Shown here: one piece after another, positions 1 to 11,715 of the stretch
How the letters are laid out: every line of letters starts with the position of its first letter
How positions within the stretch are numbered: position 1 is the stretch's first letter
Assembly (NCBI RefSeq): GCF_008831285.2
Contig: NC_045151.1
Span: forward strand, 9,350,571 to 9,414,570
Length of the DNA: 64,000 bases
Reading direction: 5' to 3'
From: Nymphaea colorata
Taxonomy: Eukaryota > Streptophyta > Magnoliopsida > Nymphaeales > Nymphaeaceae
The notes under the pieces: generated by a model
Told to the model about the DNA's origin: nothing
Databases searched by the model: none
Seen by the model: only the letters and a program-made list of their open reading frames with translations
Translations under genes and position numbers: made by a program

Positions 1-1652
1 ATTGAAGGCAAACTAGAGTTTCTTTAAGTTAGCACACCAACAAATGTCGTAGCAGGTTCAAGCCTATCTGCATTGCTGTTAGGAGTCAGAAGTGGTTCCA
101 GAAATTCTTCATTAGATAGCTGGATTTGAATGAATAGTAAGGTGTGCCTGGAGGCATCTTAAATATTATTATTGTCTGTCACCTGAAAACAACACTTGGA
201 AGCAACACTTAGCATGTAACAATTGCTAGGTTGGACAGATCCTTCTGATCAGGTGGCTAGTCTAGTATTGTACTTTTCTATGTAAAGTACTTAAGGAATC
301 TGCAAGAACTACAATAATTAGCAACCAACCAGATTAATCCACGTCGATTCTTTTTTCAGAAATTTTCTTAGCAAATTTTTAGCTCAATCATTGTGCACAT
401 GCAGAATCTATTATTTCATATGCTATTGCCTCTAGATTTCATTTGGTGGATGAACTATTTCTTAGCCTCATGCAGGTGTCATGTCTTCATAGCCTTATTC
501 AATCACTATTAAATCAGAAGAATAGCCTAGAATCAAAGACTTTAGATGAAGTTGAAGGTCAAATAAGAAAATAGGGCATGATAAATGTTGCTAATTCCAC
601 TAGCTAACTTTATTTAGTTTAGTCAAATTAACCATATAAAAAGATACCAGCATATCAGAACTTGGCCACTGACTTCTGCTCGGGTGCAACAATTCAACAC
701 CATCTTTGGACTTTGAGTACAGGTCCATCCTCAATCTGGACATTTTTTATTTCCTAGCAACATGCTATCTACTCGCTTGGTATGTTTTAGAAGCCATAGT
801 ATGATTTTTGTGTGTCAGAAACATTAGAAATTGTATAAGTTCTGGCACAAGGTCGTCACTAGCTTCTTCTTTTTTTCTTTTCTTTTCTGTCATAAACTGC
901 TGAATCGAAATGATCTTCCTATTATGAAATAAGAATAACAGAACACTATATATATGTATGTGTGTATATATATCACCCAGTGAAGTGACACATGGAATCC
1001 TCAAGACTCCCAATATGGTTGATAGGCCTATTCATATCTTCACATAGATTTGTTCAAATCATATACATGTAGGCTCTCATTAAATATAACAGGTTCTTTT
1101 TATACTGTAATTTCATCGTGAAAATCCAATAGGCTGACCGCCATGTCTAACTCCTTATTATCATTATTTGATGTACAGTGTCATTCTCAACATCATAATC
1201 TCCTAATTAAGATTCTTAACTCTTGCATGCGATTATTTTCAAGTCTACCTTTAAATGGGTACATAAGTATTAATCTAAATAGTTACATCTATACCTGTAT
1301 ATGTCTTGGTATACATTCATATATAACAAAAAAACATATGAGAACTACATGCTACACTCACGCTTGGATGTCCCCATACCTGTAAGTCTGAGAAGGATTG
1401 TAATTCAGCCTGCAAATCTATTTATTCCAGCATAGTCCACCAACACTGCATAGGTTCATTTTCTACCCTTTCAATATACATAAATATATATATAATCAGG
1501 TTTTAACTTATCCACTGGAAATTACATATATATCGACATACAATTCCATGATGAGTCTCAATACTTACTTGAGTCTTCCAACAAAGAACCATAATTTACT
1601 CACTGCTCCAGATCTTCCACCTTTCTCAATCTACACACACACACACAGTATG

Positions 1653-1686
<34 letters not shown>

Positions 1687-1717
1687 TATATATTATAAGA
1701 TGTCCGCTGAGACAAAA

Positions 1718-1750
<33 letters not shown>

Positions 1751-2220
1751 AAATAGTTTCCAAACCAGTTAGGGGTCACACTCACCAGATTCAAGTCTAA
1801 ATAGGAAGAGCTCTGTTTTTGGTCAGCACCGCCCTTGACTACATAGCTCCTTTGTGCTGTTCACAGCCAATTCAATGGATGAAGTAAGAGCCTGTAAACT
1901 TTTGCTTCAGAATATTGATCAGGAATACAACCAAAAGAAACTATTCTCTCCCTTATTTTCCCAATTTCTGTTGCTGGGTCCCTACCCCTCTAAGGCAGTA
2001 GCAAAATAATAGTTACAATGGTGTAGTATAGGGTTAAATAGATTGCCTACTGGACTACCCACCACCAACTCCAAATTTGTTCTTTCCTTCCCTGCCAAGG
2101 TGACTCTTCGGTTTCCTCCGTTCACTCCTATTGAGTTATCCAGCCCTAGGTTTGCTTGTTGAAAGACAGATCTGAAGTTGTTTGTATTCTTATATCTTTT
2201 ATTCTTGAAATAAAGACTTA
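1..2220. other. AT-rich DNA without a recognisable gene
   Basis: I see no gene here on either strand. Open frames are short and unrelated to any family I recognise. The only structure is simple-sequence DNA around 950-975 and 1630-1755. Confidence 0.6.
1632..1751. repeat. AC / AT / GT compound microsatellites
   Basis: An (AC)n run at about 1633-1646 is followed by an (AT)n run to about 1678. A mixed spacer follows, then a (GT)n run at about 1721-1733 leading into a second (AT)n run. The open frame across it codes for alternating Tyr-Ile and is a by-product of the repeat. Confidence 0.85.
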
Positions 2221-2227
2221 GTTTAAT

Positions 2228-4660
2228 TCAAGTGTCAATGGTGTTTACACTGACAATGCTTTCAAATTTTTCTCCCTCAGTCCCTCTCAATTTTACAATA
2301 CTCATGGCATTCATCCACAATATACATGTGCAAATACCTCTCCTCAAAATGGAGTTGCAGAAAGAAAACATAGACAGTTGTTGGAAGTTGCCCGAACTTT
2401 CCAAGGGATTATGCCTTCCTTCTTCTGTGGTGATGCTATATTGACAACCTGTTATCTTATCAATCATTTACCATCCTCCTGTGGACGATAAAATTCCTAT
2501 TCAACTTCTTTACTTGGACAGCAAATTGTTTCATCTTCCTCCAAGGGTATTTGGATGTGTATGTTTTCAGCATATTCTTGGACCAAAACAGGATAAACTT
2601 GCTGCCCAAGCCACCAAGTGTTTATTTGTGGGTTACTCTTGAACCTGAAAGGGATACAAATGCTTTGACCCTGTCCTAAAGAAAAAGTATGTCAGTGAAA
2701 ATGTCACCTTTTTTTAATGTGAGCCATATTACTGCTGTCTTATGTTCTTGCCTCAGAAAAATGCTTATTCTTTCCCTCTTATTGTTCCTCCTTTGCCTTT
2801 GGAAGTTGACCAGTGTATCTCTGGTCTACCACACCCTTTCCTACTCAATTCAAGGAACCACCAATAGTGTATAGTAGGAGACATTCTCCTAATCATAAGT
2901 CTTCATCAAGGCCTATCCCTACGGTAAGTTTTTCCTACTAATTTCATTGAACCATCACTTGAGATGTGCAGCCCTGTAGGTCCTATGACAGAAGAAGACG
3001 ATCTCCCTATCGCTTTTCGTAATGGAACACATCAGTGCATGATTCATCCAATCCCCAAGTTTGTCTCCACCGAGCATCTTGGCACACATATCCATAAATT
3101 CATTGGTGCCCTATCAGCTATGTCCACTCCAATCTCTTACCAGCAAACTATCTTAAACCCAGAGTGGAAGTAGGCTATGCACAAAGAAATTGAGGCTTTA
3201 CATACTAGAGGAATCTGGGATCTTGTTGATCCTCCTCCAAGTAGTGATATTGTTGGCTCCAAGTGGGTATTTACTATCAAATATAACTCTGATGGTTTTA
3301 TATAGCGATATAAAGCTTGGCTAGTGGTGAAAGGCTACACTCAAATTATGGGGTACACTTCTCCAAGAATTTTATCCTATTCTCACTTGGGGACCATTTG
3401 GTTAGTTATTTCTATTGCTGTTCACTCTGGGTGGAGTCTATTCTAGTTGGATGTTGAAAGTTCCTGGGGACCTTTTTGAAACTATACATATGCAACAACT
3501 GTATGACTGTGAGCAATGGGGAGAACGTGGCATGGTGTGTCTCTTGAAAAAGGAATTTACAGCCTTAAAGCAAAGTCCTTGTGCATGGTTTCTCAAATTA
3601 TTTGAAGTTGTATGAACTATTGCCTTTTAGGGACCTTTGTCGGATCACTCCTTATTTGTTAAGCAGGGACCCAAAGTTGTTCTTCTGATGGTTGTTTATG
3701 TTAATGATATCTTCTTGACTGGATACAATAATCAAGAGATATTTGAAACAACATAATATTGGCATAAACACTTTGTGACCAATGACCTAGGTATTCTTAG
3801 CTACTTCTTGGGAATTGAGGTTGCTAGAAGTAGAGAAGGGGTGACTATTCTAGTGGAGTATGTACTAGATCTATTACAGGAGACAAAGATTGGGTACTAA
3901 GCATGCATCTATCCCTATGAGTCCCAAACTTCTCCTTCATGTTGAATAGTCTGAAGTTGTAGGCAGCAAGTTGTGTCAGATTTTAATTGGCAAGCTATTG
4001 TATGTGAATGTCACGAGGCCAGACATTTGCCTAGATGTGAGGAAATTTTATCAATTCATGGACAAGTCAAGAAAAGTTCACTAGAATGCAGCTATCATGG
4101 TCCTCAAATGTCTTAAATCATTACCTGGAAAAGGGTTGTTATTTAAGAAAACAGCTTCCTTCAAAGTTGAGGCATTCACATATGCAGATTATGCAGGTTT
4201 AGTTGAAGGTAGGAAGTGTGACTTTGGCTTTTGCATCTTTTTTTTGGGGTGGGGGGGGGTGGATTCTACCATCATGGAGAAGAAAGAAGCAATTTGTTCT
4301 TGTCAGATCTAGTGCTGAACCTGAGCCTAGGGCAATGACTGACAACAGCAAAGATGACATGGATCAAATTCATGCTTAGAAGTCTAGGAGTGACTGCTCC
4401 ACTATCTATGAAGATGTATTTTGACAATATTGCAGTTACCCATGTAGCCAATAATCAGGTATGTCATGAGAGGATGAAGCATATAGAAGTTGAACATCAC
4501 TATATCAGAGGCATGGTGCAATCTACAATCATTTCTACCACTCAAAGGACTTCTGAAGAACAAGTAGCCTTTATGTTCACTAAGCCATTGCCTATTACAG
4601 AGTTTTCTACTTGTTGTAAAAAGTTGAGCATGATGAATATATATGCTCTAGCTTGAGGGG
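2228..4660 (+). pseudogene. Ty1/copia pol remnant (integrase, reverse transcriptase, RNase H)
   Basis: This is a decayed copia polyprotein read in several frames on the plus strand. Near 2340-2470 the translation gives an integrase stretch containing SPQNGVAERKHR and CYLINHLP. From about 3140 to 3330 come reverse-transcriptase words (EIEALHTRGIWDLV, GSKWVFTIKYNSDG). At 3680-3840 there is YVNDI, the degenerate YVDD catalytic box, then TNDLGILSYFLGIEVARS. The C-terminal RNase H region spans about 4150-4650, with MKMYFDN and HIEVEHHYIR near 4405-4510. Frames change repeatedly and many in-frame stops occur, so the copy is dead. No gag and no convincing 5' LTR lie upstream, so the copy is 5' truncated. 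Its RNase H resembles that of the minus-strand fragment at 34790-35457, suggesting the same copia lineage. Confidence 0.88.
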
Positions 4661-4855
4661 AAGAGTTCGCAAGTAATATTTACTTAAAAGGGGTTTTTGG
4701 TAAATACTTTTTTAGTCATGTGATTTAGTTTTGGTTCAGTGGTTCTTTTTTGTCTTTTATATATTTCTAAAGGACTTACACTGTATGAGTGGCTGCCACC
4801 CCATTTTCTTGACCTAATCTTCTATTGAGAAGGACGAGGAATAACGAAAGACTGA
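4661..4855 (+). other. Possible 3' LTR remnant of the 2.2-4.7 kb copia copy
   Basis: Immediately after the RNase H stop comes a purine-rich stretch (GAGGGGAAGAG at about 4655-4665) of the kind that precedes a copia 3' LTR. Pyrimidine-rich AT DNA follows. I cannot place an LTR end or find a partner LTR, so this is inferred from position only. Confidence 0.3.
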
Positions 4856-4968
<113 letters not shown>

Positions 4969-5289
4969 TCCTTACAGCAGTAGGAATACACTCCCATAAA
5001 AGCAGCCCAATAAAATTCAGCGGGCAGACTTTCATCACGGATGCACCTCAATGCATGCCACAAGGTGTGTGTGGACAAACTGGACAAGGGATGGAATGAA
5101 ACCCCAAGCAACTTTTTAAAGTAAAAAAAAAGGTCTTTCTTCCCAGCCACAACCACATATATCATTCTGGAGTCTATAATGGCAGTTTTCTCTGGTACTT
5201 TTGGCAAAGTTATTTTTCTCAAAAAAATCTTGGGATAACTCCAGCAATTTTTGGAAAAGGAAAAAAATCCTAAAAAGTAGGTAAACATA

Positions 5290-8200
5290 AAATAAATGAG
5301 AAACTAATAAGGAAACGTAAAAAGAACTACACAAAATTACAAAAATAACATTTTATTGATGGTAATAATTTAATTTAAGTGTCAACATTAAAGTTTAAAT
5401 TGTAATCCATGATGAAATGAATATTAAAGAGGGAAAAAAAGCATGAGAATAGTGCATTATATTTATTTTTATGTTCTGTTCAAAAAAGTGCTTTTCATGT
5501 TTTTTTGTTCTCTTTTCTAACATTAATTTAGCATTTTTTTAAAGGACATTATGGCCACCTCCCAGCTGACCATCTTTTTTCATTAGAATCTTGTCAAAAT
5601 AAAAAATAAAGTTATCAATCAATGACTTGCATATTAAAAGGCAATCATATTCTCAACTTTCTCTGTTAAAAGTTTAGGTGAAAAAAGAGAACTGGTAAAA
5701 GGGAATTGAAGGATTGTCTTTATTCTTCTGACACTTGCAGTCAATCACAAAAAGGGAATACGCGCAGGATTAACCCAGGTGTATGTCCCCCAAAATTAAA
5801 CTCTTCTGTAAAGGAAGAGGGAAAGAAGATATGAGGACAAGATCTTATCATTGGAGCAATAGTCTATGTGTTCATGGATAGAGACATAGTGTTCCCTAGA
5901 ACAGGGTCAAGCATCATTTTATGGGAGTGAAGTATGAGTGACCAGTTCTGACAGAAACAATAAATGCAAAGCGAATCAAAATTATACAAGACATCTTTTA
6001 CATGTCGCAAAAAATTATGTGCACAATTTTGTATCATGGAATCTGAACATTTTTTCATATGTGATAACCAATAATATTAGAATAATAAAAACCCATTAGT
6101 AAGATGTTGTAGACAGCCTTTTAAAGTTTAGAAACAATGTGTCATTTGACAAAACAGAGATCATTCGAATCCAACAACTTTCCCACATAGACCAAATGCC
6201 TCCAAAAAAATATTGTAATAGAAAATGCAAAGACGTCGGAGCTTTAAGTTGGATTTTTTTACTGCATTATATGATGTCAAAGTCCAACTATTTTTCAAGA
6301 ACTTCCTATCTCTACAACTTGGAGGCATATGGAAAGATACATAAAAGCATGCATGCCCATGCATATATTGTATGTGTGTGACCAACCAAAAAACAATAGG
6401 TGCGACTAAAGCTATGTAAGGCAACAGCGTGAAAGAAAGATCCTTTTTTGACATGATACTCAAAAAGACTCACATCTATAGTTTTTGTAGCATTGTGTTG
6501 GCAACTAAACCCTCAATCTCCATAGACAATTCATCTTCATATTACATTTGAGAAAAAAGTCACAAGAAAGAAAATTAAACAATTTATGAGGGTACACATT
6601 TCATAGAGGATAAGGACCTTAAAAAAATCGAGATAAATTTAAAGATGGAAGTACCAAGTTAGGATTAGAAATCTAAATCCAATTACAAATGTCAATTAAA
6701 ATCCATATCCAATTACGAAATTTACATCCAGATTTAAATCTAAAATTAGATCAAATTCATGATCTAAAGGGCTATGTGGGACCCACATGTGGGCTCCACT
6801 GGCTCGTGTGGTCAGGAGTCTACCCAAGAGGTCACACATTTATCTTTTTCAAAAAAAATCTCCTCTCAATTACTTCCAAAAATCAAGGATATTTTCAAGT
6901 AATTCTTATGCATAGATGTCACATCTTGTATCTGTTAATTAGGAAACATTTGTACATTGCACATTGTTTGCACCCCTCCCATCCTCAGGTGTTGGTGATT
7001 GAGTGCAGGAGTTATGCAAAGCAGCAAAATTTTAAATTGGGTTTTGAGGAAAATCTCAAGAGAAAGGGATCCGCCCGTCAGTATGAGATTCAACTGTTCG
7101 AGCCATCTTTAACAGGGGTAATCAGACCAAGGATTAAATATTTCTTAGATCATGTATAAGTCATTTGAAGCAATCCTATGCTTGTGCATAGAAGGCTGAA
7201 ATTGAAAGCTCATTTTGAACTTGGTTTTGGACAAGCAATTTCTAAGCTTGTTTTGAGTAAATTGGAATGGAATTTGGATAAGTTGTTCAGAAAATTAACT
7301 CGTTTTGACAAGTTATTTGAAAAATCAAAATTTGTTTTTAGATAAATTTCTTAGACAAGGTTGAAAAATGAATAATGTTCAAATTTAAGACCATTGCTTC
7401 TGACCAAAAAAGATTGATTTTGGTCGTGCCTTTGATACAAGGTTTTGGAAATTTGCTTGGTCCACTTAACAAATGTGTTGATTTCGAGCAAAATAGCTTA
7501 GTTGTCTTAGCAAATGATTGATTTTTGAAGTCTCTTTTTGCCAAATTATGTCATTAGGTCTAAGAGATATGAACTTAACTTCAAATGAGTTCTCTTTTTA
7601 GAGAAGAGTTGAGAGCAAGTAAAACTTATTTTTTTGATGAAATGAATATTCCAAATGTTAGAAAACATATTTTTTTCAAATGTATTTTAGCCAAATTGGG
7701 GCATGGTACTTGTGTTTTCTTTTGAAACAAAGTGAGATTTCCACATTCTTATTGCAATATAACTTGGTCACTTTTTGCTACTTAAAATATAACCACTTAA
7801 TTTCTTGAGAATGTGCATGTGAGCAATTTGATTCGGTCTATAAAAATGCATGAAATAAAAAGAAAACTACATGAGGCCTTTATTCTTCCCTCTCATAATC
7901 TCTCAATATTCATTGAATAAAAACATTCATTTTATAATCCACACACAAATATTGATTTTTAATTGGAATGCAGGACTTTCTCTAAGTATGCTTAACATTT
8001 TATGCAATCCATAGTTTGAGACTTAACATAAAATCATCAAAATGATGAAAAACATGTAAATGATGTTGAAATCAATCTTCAAAATATATGGGAGACATTG
8101 ATAACATCCATTGTTGTCTCAAAATAGCCATAAAATCATATACCAATTTATATAACTAAAAATAAAAAATGTTGATTCTAAGAAAGCTCGTTTCTTAGAA

Positions 8201-8810
8201 CATAATGGCAAATCATGGAAATTTCCTTAACTCTTCGAAAGTTCAGCATCTAAATCAGCAATACAAATGTTCCTCTTGAGAACATGCTCCCATTCATGTT
8301 GATGTTCATGTTAGGATTCAAATGAAGTTTGTAGAAAGATTTCAGCATATTTGTTCTTCTCATTTTGAAGAAATGGAAATCAGATTTTGAATATGATTTT
8401 GAAATATTTTAGTATAAGGATTAATCCCATACAAATCTGAAAATTTATGAATGAATACAACAACTCCTAAAAATGTTTTTAGGGTACCGATTAGATGAGA
8501 GCAGAACTTTCTCTATTTCTAAGGAAAATAGCTCATTCATGGCTGAAAATTGACATTACACTAACTTTAATCTTTGGAGTTTTAAGCTAGATTTCACAAT
8601 CCATGATCTGATTTCAGCCATATGTATGCATTTTTACACAAGCATTGTTGTAATAGACAACGTTTTGAGATGAAATATTGAATAATCTTGTAGTTTTGAA
8701 CTACTAAGACCAAAATGAAGATTTTCTTTCTTTAAAACTAGCTTGGAAACATGTTTCAACCTGATTTTAGAGAGAAAAATGAGCTATAATAAGATGTTAC
8801 ACATGCATAT
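5290..8810. other. AT-rich DNA without a recognisable gene
   Basis: No coding sequence is convincing on either strand. Around 6655-6770 the DNA is a degenerate series of words like AATCTAAATCCAATTAC. The same style of degenerate, directionally biased DNA recurs near 11000-11170, 13100-13240, 14750-15040 and 21600-21870, and may be old non-coding LTR-element sequence. Open frames such as 6689-7159 show no known domain. Confidence 0.5.
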
Positions 8811-8812
8811 AT

Positions 8813-8868
8813 AATAATATTATTATTATTATTATTATTAATATTATTATTATTATATATATATATAA
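8813..8868. repeat. (ATT)n / (AT)n microsatellite
   Basis: Trinucleotide ATT repeats, broken once, run into an AT dinucleotide run. Confidence 0.85.
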
Positions 8869-8869
8869 C

Positions 8870-9996
8870 CCCTTACAATGAAAAATTTGATAAGGGACCT
8901 CTTAGCACACAAACCATGATAGTTCATGGTTGGGTTTTTTATGTGAAAAGAGTGAAAACAAGTTTCTAATCTTCACCACTACCTTTAATCGATTAGATCA
9001 TGAATACATGAATCACAATGACTCAAAATTAATGAAATTAAGGGAATGCTTAGCAAGTTTCTTAATTATTTTTGTCATGTAAGGGTGGACCACATTCATG
9101 AGAATGCATCGGTTCTTAATAGGCAATTAGATTATATATTGTAGCAAATAAAAAATCTCTCTCACCACGAATCCTCTCATGGTGGGGAGATGGAAATGAA
9201 TTAAGGCAAACTATTTTTGAAAAGGGCGTGACCTTGGGGCCCTTTTAGAAAATAGATTTATGGGTTTTCTTTTAGAAAATCTAATTCATGCATGAAAAAT
9301 GCATTAAAATGTATATTGTAGCTCACCCTAACTGGACATTATTCCGAGCTATGAATAAGAACTAAAATGAAACCTTCCCACAGATATTGAGCTTGGAAAT
9401 AAAGAATAAACGAAAATAAATGAAGAACAAGCTAGGATCACCTCTACCTTTTGGTTGACCCTGGTGTTTGGAACTTCTCTTTGTTTCTTCTTTAAATCAA
9501 GCAATTCTAAACAAGAATCCAAGCTTAAATTTGAGCATAGCAAGGCTAGAAGAAAAGGGTCCTCTTGCTGAAAATGGGAGAAAAAGGATGATTTTCCTTG
9601 TACTAAAAATACTAAACAAGAGTCTAATGAAGTACCCTAGCCTAGCAAATCTAGGAGAAATGAATGTGAGAGAGAGAGAGAGAAAGAGAGAGAGACGATG
9701 GCTGCTCCTCCTTTTCTTGGCTTCTTCTTCTCTTATTCTTCTTCCTCTTAGCTACAACTAAGAAAAAAAGAGAGAGAGCATAAGTGTTAGAATAAGAAAA
9801 TCGTCCCCCCACCCTTTTGGTTGGGCCTCAAGAGTGGGGGGTGGGTTGGGTTCATATAGAATTTTCTTACTCTTTCACTTTCTTGAAAAGATTTTGCTTA
9901 AAATGGAGAAGCAAGGATGGGCTGAGACCCCTCCTTCTTTTTCCTTTTCAAAAAAATTTCAAACCCCCCCCCCAGGTGGCATGGACCAGCCAATGG
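8870..9996. other. No recognisable gene; GA-rich tract
   Basis: The stretch holds a purine run of GAGAGA type at about 9668-9695 and a shorter one at 9768-9778. Open frames at 9468-9761 and 9817-10082 are low complexity or overlap each other in two frames with no family signature. It could be an old LTR or its leader, but no partner copy was found by eye. Confidence 0.4.
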
Positions 9997-10144
9997 TTGG
10001 CCGCTTAAGTGGAATGGAGCACCTAGATGGCCATCATTGCTTGGGTGATGTGCCTGCTACATCACCATGTTTGGCCGCTTAAGTGGAATGGAGCACCTAG
10101 ATGGCCATCATTGCTTGGGTGATGTGCCTGCTACATCACCATGT
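9997..10144. repeat. Perfect 74-bp tandem duplication
   Basis: Two head-to-tail copies, 9997-10070 and 10071-10144, each begin TTGGCCGCTTAAGTGG and end CTACATCACCATGT. I compared them base by base and saw no difference, so the duplication is recent or maintained. It lies in non-coding DNA. Confidence 0.95.
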
Positions 10145-11565
10145 TAATTCCCTAAAAAGATTATTTCTTTATCTCGATAATGGGCTCACTTAGCCCACAC
10201 GTATGAGCTAGGTGGGTTTGGCCTAGGTCAAGTCCAAACGTGACTTTGACCAAGCCCAATTGTGATTTCAATTTAAAACTTTTAAGTTTTAAACCTAGTT
10301 TCAAATTATAATTCAAATGTTGATGAGAAAGGCCTTTGACTTTGACTTCGAACACTCTTTTTTAGGTGTGTTTGAGTTTGACTTGGGTCTACTGGGCTTT
10401 GACCTAGTGACCTAAATTTAAATTGCATTGAATTATAGACTTTCCTATCAATAAATTCAATTATTCAACTTAGCTTTTAAATATCATGGTGTTAAATTGA
10501 ATTGTAAAGGATATATTTGTCCAAAATTTGATTGAGAACGCATTTGACTTGTCAAAACCGTAATTGGATTTGAAATTGTACCATTGTATGCCGAACTGGT
10601 ATGGCTTATGAGTTCAAATACGTGATTGATTCACTTAAAACACTAAATTAGGATTTTATCAGTTGAGCTTGATTGAGAGGGACAATTTTGCCCAAAAATT
10701 GAATTGACTGGATGGTTTGACCCTAGTCAACATCCAGTTCATGCCTTGACTTCAGCTAAATTCAATGAAGTTGATGAGTTTGACACTTAGACAACATTGA
10801 ATTATGTTTTTGCAAATATCAAATTGAATTGTGCTCTAACTAGGCTTAGTCAAAGCTATGTAGGGTTTAGTTAAGGACTATTTTGGTCCTTGACTAGATT
10901 GATTGATAGGTTTGACCTGTCCTGACTGGGTTCAGTGGATTCAAGTTTGAGTAGTTCTACTAGGTTTCGTGCCACCTTTGGGTGACCCTCGGTCATGCAG
11001 GCCACGTGGGGCCTAGACCTGGGTCTCACATGGTGTTTTGGATCTCAAGTTGGATCCAGTTTGGATTTGTAATCTGGATTTGGATTCATAATTGGATTTA
11101 GATTATGAATGGCAGTTGGAGATGGATTTGGGTTGCAAACCATAATTTTGGTCATGTATTGTATACTGGAATAGAGATTCGGACTTGTAATCTTGCATTG
11201 GGATTTGTGTTATGAGTTATTCATGATTTGAACCTAAATCAAGTTTGGGTTCAAGAATTTGTCTTGAAATTGCAACTCTTCACAATTCGTTTGCATGAAA
11301 TTCTTTGTGAGATATTTGGAATTGTTTTCTACAATTGGATGGGAAAATGTTGGGTGTTAAAACACGTTCGATCTAGTTCAAAAATTAGGGTGTTGGCCAT
11401 GGGAGTGGCCGGCACAAAGAAGATATGTGTGAGAGAGAGAGAGAGTAAAGAGGATAGATGGGCTCTCCTTGAGGTCACAGCATCGGGTCAAATGGGGTTA
11501 TTCTTTTCTGATATATGTGATCCTTCCCATCTGATAAATTTGAATCAGATGGCCACAAGTATGTA
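10145..11565. other. Degenerate AT-rich DNA, no gene
   Basis: The DNA is rich in words such as TTTGACTTG and TTGGATTTGGATT. I find no coding signature. A GC-richer patch at about 10965-11035 loosely resembles the reverse complement of 6770-6845, which may mean two inverted copies of one old element. Confidence 0.35.
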
Positions 11566-11573
11566 TGTATCTA

Positions 11574-11612
<39 letters not shown>

Positions 11613-11715
11613 AGAGAGAGAGTGTGTGTGAGATGTAGGTATTCTGTATCTATGTATGTGTGTGTGTGTGTGTGTGTGTAGAGAGAGAGAGAGTGTGTGT
11701 GAGATGTAGGTATTC
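11566..11715. repeat. Tandem duplication carrying (GT)n and (GA)n
   Basis: Two adjacent copies (11566-11644 and 11645-11715) have the same order: TGTATCTATGTATG, then (GT)n, then AGAGAGAG, then GTGTGTGAGATGTAGG and TATTC. They differ mainly in the length of the GT run (79 versus 71 bp). Confidence 0.92.

Noticed and set aside
6689-7159. A 156-codon plus-strand frame
   Set aside because: There is no recognisable domain, no splice context and no family resemblance. The first part falls in degenerate AAATCCAAATT-type DNA.
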